Source: Roseovarius dicentrarchi (GTDB taxonomy: Bacteria; Pseudomonadota; Alphaproteobacteria; Rhodobacterales; Rhodobacteraceae). Taken from it: DNA of 64,000 nucleotides. Under the pieces are notes generated by a model, which made no database searches, had not been told where the DNA came from, and saw only the letters and a program-made list of their open reading frames with translations. Positions within the stretch are counted from its first letter, which is position 1. Each line of letters begins with the position of its first letter. The position numbers were made by a program, and so were the translations under genes. Where the stretch lies: assembly GCF_003316635.1 (NCBI RefSeq), contig NZ_QNQP01000002.1:1-64000 (forward strand), written 5' to 3'. This document shows positions 1 through 8,726 of this stretch, piece by piece.

Positions 1-64
1 ACACTTTCCATCAATATCACCTGCTCATTCCTCCGCGCTATTCGGCGCGGATGCTAACGTCGCA

Positions 65-112
65 GGTGGGTCAATTTTACTCGCTCATAACCCACCCAAG
101 TGGGTCAATTTT
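65..112. repeat. IS21-like terminal direct repeats (element end)
   Basis: A 13-base direct repeat, GTGGGTCAATTTT, occurs at 66-78 and 100-112. The second copy also forms a short hairpin (ACCCAC at 90-95 with GTGGGT at 100-105). Repeated GGGTCAATTTT units are, from memory, typical of the ends of IS21-family elements in Proteobacteria, downstream of istB. No transposase is visible because the element would lie left of the window. The stretch 1-366 holds no gene I can support. Family assignment is tentative. Confidence 0.4.
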
Positions 113-366
113 GCATGCCGATTCACACAGAGCACTGACTGGCGCGCTTATACGCTCTCATCGACGGCACAAGTTTCAAGTTCACCTCACTCATTGGGAA
201 AAGTCTGGGCGTTCTCATCTCCAAGGTGGAATGCCAGACAACCATCAATTAGGGATATCGGTGAGCCAACTTTAAGTTTCCCCCCACAAACCAGTAAGAC
301 CGCATAGAAGGTAGGCGGTCCTAATTCTCGTTCTGTTGCGCGGTCGTGCTCTTGAGGTAAAACCAA

Positions 367-2319
367 TCAGAAGGCGCGTGGTATCGCGTTTATTGCTTTA
401 AGTTTATCGTCGAATGGGGTTCCGGATGAGTAGACCTCTTCATTAAAATCCTCTGCAGCGTGACCCAGGATGTCCATTCTGACCGATTTTTCGATGGATT
501 TATCTGCCTTCAATGTGATGTTTACGTAGTGTCTGAGGCTATGCATCGTAAGATCGTCTGCCGAAGCACCGAGCTGAATTCGACGTGCTTTATCCCAATT
601 ATACTTCATTTTTTTTGCAAATTTGGATTTTGCATGGGCGGGACGCAGTTCTGGGAACATAAACTCTTCTCTCACTTTGACCATGTTGAGTTGGTGCCGA
701 ATGAGACCAAGAGATACGAGGTGTTCGTGTATTGGCAGCAGCCGTTCACTCTGTATATTTTTTAATCGTCGTTCGGTGTGGGGGGAGATATCCAGGCCCC
801 AGTGCTCACCTTCTTGGATGATTGCCGAAACAGGCATCCCGGCTATCTCTTCGAAGCGTGCACCAGTGTAGTGGATAATCAGTGGGACCCAGTATAGCCC
901 GTCCTGAATGACGTTGTTACCCTTAGCGTGCCGACGCTCTTTCCCTTTGCATCCGGTCCAGATGGGGTGTCTGAACAGCTTTAGGACGTCCTGATGCTTG
1001 AAGGCTACGCGCTTGTTCCGAGACCGAGTGTTTTCGGGAACACGAAGTGAGGACGTGTCTATGTCGCGGTCGACGTCTATCTTATCTTGGACACGTGCGT
1101 ATTTTACGATGGCACCGATCGTATCAAGGTGACGGTTTGAAGTTCCCGCTGATCGGCCCAGCTTGTCATCCGACAATGTCGAGGCACGCGCCGCGACTTC
1201 CGGATACGTCAGCGATCTGTCACTTTCGGATTTCAGAAAATTCGCTGGTAAAGATTTCAAAGCATTCATGAAAATCCGGATATGATGTTGTTCAACACGC
1301 GTAACCAGTTGCTGATCCGTAATGAAAATGAATAGCTTCACTGACATTCGGCGCCCCAGAGCGGTTTTGTCATCCATGCGACCATCAGCCTGAGCACGCC
1401 GTATCGACCGCTCACAGACCCCAGCCAGATCATGCGCGAAGGGTGACGTTTTGGGGCTGCGCTCCAGATCGTGTGTGTCAGTTGAAGCGGCGGCAGCCTG
1501 AAACTGCGCATCGAGCAAGGAGTGCGTGATCGGGATTGATATGACCTCCACACCGGACGTCAGGAGTGGTGCCGTTGGCGTAATGGACACTGGCGCATCC
1601 GTCGGGGCTTCAGCCGTTACGACCCTCGGTGCATGCGAACCGCTCACTGCAACTTTGGAACGTTGAACAACAAGTTCAGATGCTCGCGCCCTTGCGGCGG
1701 CAGTCATGGCAGCAGGCCGATCGGTTACAGCCTCCATGGCTGCAGTGGTCGCGTGAAGATATGCCTCCAGAAGTTGGCTTTCATGCGAAGATGAACGATC
1801 TTTAGTTCTTGTCGCAATCGATGCAGCAGCCTTAAAGTGTGGGCGTTTGAGCGAAGACATCACCAATTTATATTGCTGACCATGAATGATCATCGCCATC
1901 TCGAGCTCTTCCGGCGTCGAAAATTCAGCTACTCTGTGAATCGGCAGGGTATGAGATAGTCCGTCTTCGGACATTTGGCGCATCACGATGAGACGCATTT
2001 CCTCTATTTTCTTGTCGTCGTCCGAAAAGCTTCCGGACATGCGTTTTTTCCGCCGCTGCTTTGTCAGGTCCTGCGTGACTTTTCGGAGGCAATAGTCGAA
2101 ATAGGCTGCTACGATATCGTCTGGCAGCTCGGTATCAGATCGCAGCAAGCGTTCAAAAATGTCATTCATCTCGTCAGACAACCTCACGGCGATGCGCCTT
2201 GCCTCTTGCTCGTTGGTCACACCGAGTGGTATTTGAATTACCATTTTTGATGTGCCCATAACGCGGCGCCGAAAACACCAAGATGACCCGCGAAGCAGAA
2301 GATGTGAAGCAGTTTTCAT
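367..2319 (-). CDS. Tyrosine-type site-specific recombinase (integrase)
   Basis: A 650-aa phage-integrase-family recombinase that would catalyse integration and excision of a mobile element. The N-terminus carries a basic segment like that of DUF6538-type integrases. The C-terminal catalytic domain shows the expected residues: Arg in HYTGARFEE, His-x-x-Arg in HSLRHY, the LGH box, and the nucleophilic Tyr in EVYSSGT. It is longer than most integrases (about 400 aa) because of a long region before the core-binding domain. The 3' end of tRNA-Asn lies 138 bases upstream, a classical target for such enzymes. The gene and its surroundings are clearly lower in GC than the rest of the window, consistent with horizontal transfer. 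The rest of the element must extend left of base 1. Confidence 0.92.
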   Translation of the reverse strand: MKTASHLLLRGSSWCFRRRVMGTSKMVIQIPLGVTNEQEARRIAVRLSDEMNDIFERLLRSDTELPDDIVAAYFDYCLRKVTQDLTKQRRKKRMSGSFSDDDKKIEEMRLIVMRQMSEDGLSHTLPIHRVAEFSTPEELEMAMIIHGQQYKLVMSSLKRPHFKAAASIATRTKDRSSSHESQLLEAYLHATTAAMEAVTDRPAAMTAAARARASELVVQRSKVAVSGSHAPRVVTAEAPTDAPVSITPTAPLLTSGVEVISIPITHSLLDAQFQAAAASTDTHDLERSPKTSPFAHDLAGVCERSIRRAQADGRMDDKTALGRRMSVKLFIFITDQQLVTRVEQHHIRIFMNALKSLPANFLKSESDRSLTYPEVAARASTLSDDKLGRSAGTSNRHLDTIGAIVKYARVQDKIDVDRDIDTSSLRVPENTRSRNKRVAFKHQDVLKLFRHPIWTGCKGKERRHAKGNNVIQDGLYWVPLIIHYTGARFEEIAGMPVSAIIQEGEHWGLDISPHTERRLKNIQSERLLPIHEHLVSLGLIRHQLNMVKVREEFMFPELRPAHAKSKFAKKMKYNWDKARRIQLGASADDLTMHSLRHYVNITLKADKSIEKSVRMDILGHAAEDFNEEVYSSGTPFDDKLKAINAIPRAF

Positions 2320-2362
2320 TATTTGACCTCTGGTTGAGGTCGCACAGCCAAGAGAATGTTAC

Positions 2363-2394
2363 GTGTGACATCTTGTGTGACAAGATGTGTGACA
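2363..2394. repeat. Three iteron-like repeats upstream of the integrase
   Basis: GTGTGACA occurs three times at exact 12-base spacing (2363-2370, 2375-2382, 2387-2394). The middle copy sits inside a perfect inverted repeat, CATCTTGT (2369-2376) and ACAAGATG (2380-2387). The array lies between the integrase start (2319) and the tRNA terminator. This is the position expected of arm-type integrase sites, excisionase sites or an integrase operator. The function is inferred from position only. Confidence 0.6.
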
Positions 2395-2430
2395 AAAAAG
2401 ACCCAGAACGGAGCCGTTCAAGGGTCTTCT
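2394..2430 (-). terminator. Rho-independent terminator of tRNA-Asn
   Basis: Reading the minus strand, AAGACCC (complement of 2422-2428) pairs with GGGTCTT (complement of 2398-2404). An inner GAAC/GTTC stem extends it, and a run of six T follows. It lies just downstream of the tRNA 3' end and would stop tRNA transcription from entering the integrase promoter region. Confidence 0.75.
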
Positions 2431-2456
2431 TTAAAATCAGTCACTTAGGAAGAAAT

Positions 2457-2531
2457 TGGCTCCGGCGGTAGGGATCGAACCTACGACCAATTGATTAACA
2501 GTCAACTGCTCTACCGCTGAGCTACGCCGGA
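2457..2531 (-). tRNA. tRNA-Asn (anticodon GTT)
   Basis: On the minus strand a complete cloverleaf is readable: acceptor stem TCCGGCG/CGCCGGA, D-arm GCTCAGCGGTAGAGC, anticodon loop CTGTTAA giving GTT, T-arm GGTCGTAGGTTCGATCC, discriminator G and an encoded CCA (2457-2459). The length is 75 with CCA. The tRNA stays intact because integrative elements that use a tRNA 3' end restore it. A second copy of part of the 3' end would be expected at the far end of the element, outside this window. Confidence 0.97.
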
Positions 2532-2594
2532 ACACGAGGTGCCGTATAGCAATGGGTCTGGGTGCCGTCCAGTGCCTTTTTGAAAAATTCCCGG

Positions 2595-3521
2595 TTAAAT
2601 TTCGTGGGACTCAAATACGGCGTCCATGCGCAATGCGCTTTGAGGGAAAATCCGGTTTTGCTGTGTCAGATCAATCAGATGGGCCAGGACGCTGCGGGTG
2701 GCGGCGGGTAGGAGGGTGGCGGGTGTGTCCTGGTAGAGGATTGCGGCCAGTGTCCGCGCGTCGGCCGGTCCGCGTTTGAGCGCTTGGATGATTGCCGTCT
2801 CGCGCGTGAGGCGGTGGGCCAGTATCTGCTCGATCCGTGCGACGGCTTGAGTGACCGGCGCGCCGTGGCCGGGGTAGAGGGTATGGGGCCGCCGGGCCGA
2901 CAGGCGCCTGCAAGACGCCATGTAATCTGACATATCGCCATCTGGCGGGGAGATCAGCGATGTCGCCCATCCCATGACCAGATCGCCGGTCAGGATGGCG
3001 TCGCCAATAGCAAAGCACATGTGGTTTCCGAAGTGACCGGGGGTCCAGAGTGCCGCGATGCTCCAATTGTCGCCCTGCACGATCTCTTCATCGGCAAGGC
3101 AGATGTCGGGCGCGAATCCGGCGTCCACACCTTCGCCGCCGCCAATGTCCTGACGCGAGGTGGCGGCCAGTTCCTGCATAAGGGCGCTGCGTCCGGCGGT
3201 CGCGTCGCCATAGGCCAGAACCGGTGCGCCGGTCAGGGTGGCGAGTGGTCGGGCGAGGGGGGAGTGATCCAGATGGGCATGCGTGACAAGGATATGGCTG
3301 ATATGCTGATCTGGCCCGACCGCGGCCCGAATGGCCGCAAGATGGGCGGGGTCTGCCGGACCCGGATCGATGACTGCCAGACCTTTGCTGCCGACCAGAT
3401 AGGTATTGGTGCCATGCAGGGTCATGGACGACGGGTTTGGCGCCAGGATGCAGCGCAGACCGGGGGCGAGCGTGACCGGAAGGCCCGGCGTCGGGGCGAT
3501 GTCGGGTGTGTGCTGGGGCAT
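2595..3521 (-). CDS. MBL-fold metallo-hydrolase
   Basis: A 308-aa metallo-beta-lactamase-fold hydrolase of the LACTB2/RNase-Z-like general type. The metal-binding signature THAHLDHS lies at residues 80-87 (His81, His83, Asp85, His86), preceded by the strand AVIDPGP and followed by a YPGHG motif. I place the start at 3521 (MPQHTPD), which has a GGAGAG ribosome site a few bases upstream. A longer frame to 3668 exists but would overlap the divergent kinase start and looks non-homologous at its N-terminus. The substrate cannot be told from sequence. Some relatives act on glyoxalase-type thioesters or nucleic acids, so only the fold is called. Confidence 0.88.
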   Translation of the reverse strand: MPQHTPDIAPTPGLPVTLAPGLRCILAPNPSSMTLHGTNTYLVGSKGLAVIDPGPADPAHLAAIRAAVGPDQHISHILVTHAHLDHSPLARPLATLTGAPVLAYGDATAGRSALMQELAATSRQDIGGGEGVDAGFAPDICLADEEIVQGDNWSIAALWTPGHFGNHMCFAIGDAILTGDLVMGWATSLISPPDGDMSDYMASCRRLSARRPHTLYPGHGAPVTQAVARIEQILAHRLTRETAIIQALKRGPADARTLAAILYQDTPATLLPAATRSVLAHLIDLTQQNRIFPQSALRMDAVFESHEI

Positions 3522-3648
3522 GGGGTTACTCTCCGGGGCTGCTTCGAAAACAGGTCTGAAAAAGTGGTAACGCGGTGCCCGTGCGCCGTCCATCGCGCAG
3601 AGATGACATGCGCTTGCGCATGGATCGCGCGCCGGCCTAGTCTGGCAC

Positions 3649-4938
3649 ATGATGTTCCGCTGGCTCAAACGCTATATGCCGCGCAGCCTGTATGGCCGCG
3701 CCTTTCTGATCCTGCTGCTGCCGGTGATATCGCTGTTGCTGGTGGTCTCTGTCGTTTCGGCGCAGCGATTGTTCGAAGGGGTGACGCGGCAGATGACCGT
3801 GTCTGCCGCGCGCGAGGTCCAGCTTTTGCTGGATGCCGACGATCCCGCGCCGATGGCCAGCGCGCTGTCCATCGCAATGCGACCCGCCGGCGACGAAGAG
3901 GTGCCCGCGGCCCATGTGCGGACATGGTATGACGTGACCGGCTATGTCCTGATATCCGAGCTTGAGGCGCAACTGCCTGAACTTTTGGCAGTTGACCTGT
4001 CCCATCCGCGCTTTGCCGCGCTTTATTTGAAAGACGAGGATGGACCGGTGCGCATGACATTGGATCGGCGCCGGTTCTCCGCATCCAACCCACACCAGCT
4101 ATTTGTTAATATGCTGTTTTTCGGGATATTGATGACGCTGATTGCGTATGTCTATTTGCGCAATCAGCTTCGGCCCATCACCCGGCTGGCCCGCGCCGCC
4201 GAGGCATTTGGGCGCGGGCGCACCGTGCCGTATCGACCGTCCGGCGCGAACGAGGTGCGCGCGGCGGGCAGTGCCTTTCTGGACATGCGCGCGCGGATTG
4301 ATCGCCAGATTGAGCAGCGCACCCTGATGCTGTCAGGCGTCAGCCATGATCTGCGCACGCCGTTGACACGGCTGAAGCTGAGCCTTGAGATGCTGGATGA
4401 CCAAGAGGAGCGGGAGCCGATGCTGCGCGATGTGCGCGACATGGAAAAGCTTCTGGATGCCTTCCTTGATTTTGCCCGCGGCGCCGCCGAGGGCGAGGCC
4501 GCGCCGGTGGATCCTGCCGCGCTGGTGCGCCGCATCGTGGACGATTGCGCGCGCAGCCAGATCCCCGTGACGCTGCACGAGATCTCGGGCAGTGGCACTG
4601 TCCCGCTGCGCCCGGTCGCGATCCGGCGTGCGGTGGACAACCTGATCGGCAATGCCGTGCGGTATGGCACGCGCGCCGAGGTGTCGATGACGTTGAGCGA
4701 CCGCGCGCTTCGTATTCGAATCGAGGATGACGGGCCGGGCATTCCCGAGGATCGCATCGAAGAGGCGCTGCGCCCGTTCACACGGTTGGAGCCGTCGCGC
4801 AATCAGGACAAGGGGCCGGGCGTGGGGCTTGGCCTGTCGATCGCCATGGATATCGCGCGGGCGCATGGGGGCAGCTTGCGCCTGAGCCGGTCGCCGCGCC
4901 TTGGCGGGTTATGCGCCGATCTGGTGATCGGGCGATGA
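3649..4938 (+). CDS. EnvZ-like sensor histidine kinase
   Basis: A 429-aa inner-membrane sensor kinase. A transmembrane segment at about residues 17-38 and a second at about 151-170 bracket a periplasmic sensor of about 110 residues. A HAMP linker (170-225) follows. The H-box is SGVSHDLRTPLTRL with the phosphoacceptor His233. The ATPase domain shows the N-box DNLIGNAVRYG, the G1 box DDGPGIPE and the G2 box GVGLGLSIA. This layout matches the EnvZ/OmpR family. The cognate response regulator is not adjacent: upstream is a divergent hydrolase, downstream the polysaccharide locus. The partner may be encoded elsewhere. Two in-frame ATGs (3649 and 3652) are possible starts. Confidence 0.9.
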   Translation: MMFRWLKRYMPRSLYGRAFLILLLPVISLLLVVSVVSAQRLFEGVTRQMTVSAAREVQLLLDADDPAPMASALSIAMRPAGDEEVPAAHVRTWYDVTGYVLISELEAQLPELLAVDLSHPRFAALYLKDEDGPVRMTLDRRRFSASNPHQLFVNMLFFGILMTLIAYVYLRNQLRPITRLARAAEAFGRGRTVPYRPSGANEVRAAGSAFLDMRARIDRQIEQRTLMLSGVSHDLRTPLTRLKLSLEMLDDQEEREPMLRDVRDMEKLLDAFLDFARGAAEGEAAPVDPAALVRRIVDDCARSQIPVTLHEISGSGTVPLRPVAIRRAVDNLIGNAVRYGTRAEVSMTLSDRALRIRIEDDGPGIPEDRIEEALRPFTRLEPSRNQDKGPGVGLGLSIAMDIARAHGGSLRLSRSPRLGGLCADLVIGR

Positions 4939-5049
4939 CGGCTGCGTCCTGGGCGAGAATTTTCGCGAAAATTCTGCGCGCGCCGCTGCTGCCATGTGCA
5001 AAAACATGCGCAGATTATCGTTGCGGGCCGGTGCCGGATCGCATTTCAT

Positions 5050-6657
5050 ATGCGCGGGTTGCAGTGGCCCGGATATTTGAGCGATCTGCATGACACGGCG
5101 GAACATACAGGCACCCGGTGCGCCACTCATTCACCTGCAAATGGTGCGCGGCGCGCCGGTGCTGGGGGCCTGCCTGACTGGGCGTCTGGTCCAAAGCTGC
5201 CCGGCGGCATCGGCAGGCTGTCTGCCGACTGGCACTGGGACGGATCAACGTTGGTGGCGTCTGTCGATCCGGATGGGTTTCACAGCCTGTTCGTCTATTC
5301 CAAGGGGGATGCGGTCATGCTGTCGCCGTCGCTCCTGGCATTGGTGGCGGCTGGCGCGGACCCTGCGGTGGACCACCGCGCGTTGGCAGTGTTTCACCGC
5401 ATTGGCGTTTTCATCAATGACGACACGCCACTATCCCATATCCGCACCTTGCCGCCGGGCGGCAGGCTGAACTGGCATGATGGCCGCCTGACCATAACCG
5501 GCGGCGCGGCGATCCCGCGGGCGCAGACAATCACCCGCGAGGATGCCGTTGACGGGATGATCAGCCTGTTTCGGCAATCCATGCAGCGTATCCTGGCGGC
5601 GCATGACGGCCCGCTGACGCTGCCGCTCAGCGGTGGGCGCGACTCGCGGCATATTCTGCTTGAGATGCTGCATCAGGACCGCCGCCCGCGCGCCTGCGTG
5701 ACGTTTCACCACAACGGCGCACTTATGAACGCCGAGGCGCTGGCCGCCCGCGCTGTTACCACCCGCGCGGGCGTGCGGCACGACGTGCTGGGCCATGCGC
5801 GCCCCCGCCTTGCCGATGCGCTGCGGGTGATGGTCAAAACCAGCCTCTGCGCCGATGAGCACGCGCAGATGATGCCGCTGCATGACTACATGCTGGGGGT
5901 GGGCGGCGCCGCGTTTGACGGGATCGCCGGTGACATCCTGACCAATCCCGACAACGACGCCGAAGCGTTCTATCGCCTGGCCGAAAAGGGCGACTTCGCC
6001 GGGATCGCGCGGGGCATGATGTCGGGCCACGCGCGGGTCATCTCGCGGCCAGACTGGGGGCAGGGTGCAGGCCCGCTTTATTCGCCGGGAATGGATGAGC
6101 AGGTGGAGGCGTATATCGGCGCCGCCATCGCGCAATACGCGGATGCGCCGGACCCCTATCAGATGTTCTGGATGTATCACCGCACCCGGCGCGAGATTAA
6201 CTTTGTCCCCCAAGCCATTATGGCGCCTGCAAATCCTGTCTTTTGCCCCTATCTAGACCCCGATTTTGTCCGCTTTTGCCTGTCGCTGCCTTACAGCGTC
6301 ACGCGCGACCAGATGCTGCATGATGACGCGATCGCGCGGGCTTATCCGGGTTATGCGGACATTCCCTTTGCCGCTGGTTTCCGCGCGCCCCCGGCGCGTT
6401 CCGGCACGCTGGCGCACAAGCTGCGCAGCGCCGCCGATGTGTGGCGCATCACCGCAGGTCTGGGCCGCGAGGCACGCGCCCAGCGCGCGGCGTTTTTGCG
6501 ACCGCCGCCGCAACTGCACCGCGCGCCTGATACAGCGCTGCGGCTGCACGCGCTCTGCCTTGATGGGCTGGATGCGACACGCGCGCAGGCCCTGCTGGAT
6601 CTGGCCGAACGGCTGGAGCGGTCGCGGCCGCGGCGCCTTGTTTCTGACGCGATCTGA
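5050..6657 (+). CDS. Asparagine-synthase-like protein
   Basis: About 535 aa with an ATP-pyrophosphatase (PP-loop) domain of the asparagine synthetase B type, motif LPLSGGRDSRHIL at about residue 185. The upstream part resembles the beta-rich part of a class II glutamine amidotransferase, but no N-terminal catalytic Cys can be found, so glutamine hydrolysis is doubtful. Such proteins occur in polysaccharide and peptide clusters, where they form amides or adenylate a carboxylate. It is the first gene of the polysaccharide locus, directly before two glycosyltransferases. The start is uncertain: ATG 5050 or GTG 4996 are possible and neither has a clear ribosome site. The first ~60 residues are unlike the family. 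Confidence 0.72.
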   Translation: MRGLQWPGYLSDLHDTAEHTGTRCATHSPANGARRAGAGGLPDWASGPKLPGGIGRLSADWHWDGSTLVASVDPDGFHSLFVYSKGDAVMLSPSLLALVAAGADPAVDHRALAVFHRIGVFINDDTPLSHIRTLPPGGRLNWHDGRLTITGGAAIPRAQTITREDAVDGMISLFRQSMQRILAAHDGPLTLPLSGGRDSRHILLEMLHQDRRPRACVTFHHNGALMNAEALAARAVTTRAGVRHDVLGHARPRLADALRVMVKTSLCADEHAQMMPLHDYMLGVGGAAFDGIAGDILTNPDNDAEAFYRLAEKGDFAGIARGMMSGHARVISRPDWGQGAGPLYSPGMDEQVEAYIGAAIAQYADAPDPYQMFWMYHRTRREINFVPQAIMAPANPVFCPYLDPDFVRFCLSLPYSVTRDQMLHDDAIARAYPGYADIPFAAGFRAPPARSGTLAHKLRSAADVWRITAGLGREARAQRAAFLRPPPQLHRAPDTALRLHALCLDGLDATRAQALLDLAERLERSRPRRLVSDAI

Positions 6658-6667
6658 GGGGGGCAAT

Positions 6668-7783
6668 ATGTTGACCCGCATCGCCCGGCGCCTGTCTGAC
6701 GCGCAGTATCAGCGTAAACGGCGCACATTCTTTCGTCGGTCGTTCGATCCGCACGCATCGCGCCGTCTGCTGCTGCTGGCTGTCAATCACCGTATTCCGC
6801 AGAGCCAACTCTTTCCGTTTCACTATTATGCGGACGCGTTTCGCACTGATCTGGATGTCGATATTCGGGAGATCCCGGTTGATGAATACCTTAATGCTAA
6901 GCATTTGAATGGCGCCACAACGGTCTGTTTTCAAACGCATTTCGATATATCAGATGATGCGCTTCTGCATTTGGTGGCAGAGCTGCGCCGCCGCAATCCC
7001 GGTGCGCGGCTGGTCTATCTGGACTGGTTCGCCCCAACCGATCTGCGGCTGGCCGAACGCATCGGCCCATTGGTTGATGCCTATGTCAGCAAACATCTGC
7101 TGCGCGATATGGGGCAATATGGCCAGCCGACCTTCGGTGATACCACGTTGATGGATTATTACGGCAGGGTGCATAACTTGATGCATGACATGAAGACATT
7201 CCCGGTATCTACGGAATTCAAAGAAAAATTATACTTGGGACCGTCCTTTGTCACTGCTGATTTCATGCTGCCTGTCTTTGATCGCGGCATCGCGCCGTCG
7301 GGGCCGCGGCCGATAGAGTTGCATGCGCGTATCGCTGTGGAGGGCACGCCATGGTATCGCGCCATGCGTCAGGGCTGCGCCGACGCGGTGGCGGGGTTGC
7401 GCGATGTGGAGTGCGTCACCGGCTTTGGCATTCGGCACGATCTGTTCCTGCGCGAGCTGCGCCGCTCGAAAATCTGCTTCAGCCCGTTTGGCTATGGCGA
7501 GGTGTGCTGGCGCGATTACGAGGCCATCATGTGCGGGGCTGTCTTGCTGAAGCAGGACACCAGCCATGTTGCCACCGCGCCGGACATCTTTGAGGCGTTT
7601 GAAACATATGTTCCGGTCAAGTGGGACCTGTCGGACCTGCCGCAGCAGGTTGCCTGGCTGCTGCGCGACAAGGCGGCGCGCACACGCATTGCCGGCGCGG
7701 CGTTTGACAGGCTGCACAGCTACGCCCGCACGCGCGCTTTTGTAGGTCAGATGGCGCCGGCGCTATTTCCGGACGCGCCATGA
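6668..7783 (+). CDS. Glycosyltransferase (CgeB-like, GT1/GT4 type)
   Basis: A 371-aa protein whose C-terminal half reads like GT-B glycosyltransferases of the CgeB/Glyco_trans_1_2 type: SPFGYGEVCWRDYEAIMCG with a downstream Glu, then a helix region ending in Arg-Ile-Ala-Gly. The start at 6668 follows a strong AGGGGGG ribosome site. The frame is open further upstream, but that part is the shadow of the preceding gene. It overlaps the next glycosyltransferase by four bases (ATGA), so the two are translated together. Donor and acceptor sugars are unknown. Confidence 0.7.
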   Translation: MLTRIARRLSDAQYQRKRRTFFRRSFDPHASRRLLLLAVNHRIPQSQLFPFHYYADAFRTDLDVDIREIPVDEYLNAKHLNGATTVCFQTHFDISDDALLHLVAELRRRNPGARLVYLDWFAPTDLRLAERIGPLVDAYVSKHLLRDMGQYGQPTFGDTTLMDYYGRVHNLMHDMKTFPVSTEFKEKLYLGPSFVTADFMLPVFDRGIAPSGPRPIELHARIAVEGTPWYRAMRQGCADAVAGLRDVECVTGFGIRHDLFLRELRRSKICFSPFGYGEVCWRDYEAIMCGAVLLKQDTSHVATAPDIFEAFETYVPVKWDLSDLPQQVAWLLRDKAARTRIAGAAFDRLHSYARTRAFVGQMAPALFPDAP

Positions 7784-8724
7784 CCGCGCCCGTCGATGCC
7801 GTTGTCATAGGCCGCAACGAAGGCGCGCGTCTGATCGCATGCCTTGCGTCGCTGGACGGGCAGGTGCGGCGGATCATCTATGTGGACAGCGGCAGCACCG
7901 ATGGCAGCATCGATGCCGCACGGCGCATGGGCGCGCAGGTGGTCACGCTGGACACTTGCCAGCCGTTTACCGCCGCACGTGCGCGCAATGCCGGACTTGC
8001 GCAGACAGGTGCGCCTTTCGTGCAATTTGTCGATGGGGATTGCCGGGTGCAGCCTGGCTGGATTGCCGCCGCCTGCGCCCATCTGAAGGCGCATCCTGAT
8101 CTGGCGGTCGTCTGCGGACGCCGCCGCGAGATTGCGCCGGAGGCCAGCATTTACAATCGCTTGTGTGACATCGAGTGGGATACGCCCATCGGCGCTGCGC
8201 GCGCGTGCGGCGGCGATGCGATGATGCGCCGCGCGCCTGTGCAGGATGCTGGCGGCTTCACCGATACGCTCATCGCGGGGGAGGAGCCGGACCTGTGCCT
8301 GCGCCTGCGCGCCGCCGGATGGGGTATCTGGCGGCTGGACGCCGAAATGACGCTGCATGATGCCAACATCACGCGGTTTTCCGAATGGTGGCGCCGCAGC
8401 CGCCGGGCCGGATATGCCTATGCCGAAGGGGCTGCACGCTACGGCGCGCCGCCTGAGCGGCACTGGGTTGCACAGCTGCGCCGCGCGCTGATCTGGGGGA
8501 TGGGTGCGCCGGTGCTGATTGTACTGCTGGCGTTGATCTGGTGGCCTGCCGCAGCCCTGCTGCTGATCTATCCGGCGCAAGTCATCCGCCTGTGGCGGCG
8601 CAGTGGTGATTGCGGCTGGGCGCTGTTCACGGTGCTGGGAAAATTTGCCGAGGCGGGCGGCGCGCTGCGATATTATATGCGCCGGATGCGCGGCGGGCGG
8701 GCGCGGCTGATCGAATATAAATAG
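7780..8724 (+). CDS. Glycosyltransferase family 2
   Basis: A 314-aa GT-A glycosyltransferase. The N-terminal nucleotide-sugar fold shows VVIGRNEGARL, then VDSGSTDGS, then FVDGDCRVQPGW, where the DGD stands in for the DXD metal motif. An E-E-P-D-L acid motif (AGEEPDLCLRL) follows. One or two hydrophobic segments near residues 235-275 probably attach it to the inner membrane. It overlaps the preceding glycosyltransferase by ATGA and converges on the WecG-type gene after two bases. It should add a sugar to a lipid-linked intermediate of the polysaccharide. Confidence 0.88.
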   Translation: MTAPVDAVVIGRNEGARLIACLASLDGQVRRIIYVDSGSTDGSIDAARRMGAQVVTLDTCQPFTAARARNAGLAQTGAPFVQFVDGDCRVQPGWIAAACAHLKAHPDLAVVCGRRREIAPEASIYNRLCDIEWDTPIGAARACGGDAMMRRAPVQDAGGFTDTLIAGEEPDLCLRLRAAGWGIWRLDAEMTLHDANITRFSEWWRRSRRAGYAYAEGAARYGAPPERHWVAQLRRALIWGMGAPVLIVLLALIWWPAAALLLIYPAQVIRLWRRSGDCGWALFTVLGKFAEAGGALRYYMRRMRGGRARLIEYK

Positions 8725-8726
8725 CG

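Noticed and set aside
51..275. A 74-codon plus-strand frame at the left edge
   Set aside because: It runs through the IS-end-like repeats and its product is low-complexity; no homology pattern or ribosome site.
3522..3668. Longer N-terminus for the MBL-fold protein
   Set aside because: It would overlap the divergent kinase start, is Arg/Cys-rich and not family-like; ATG 3521 has a ribosome site.
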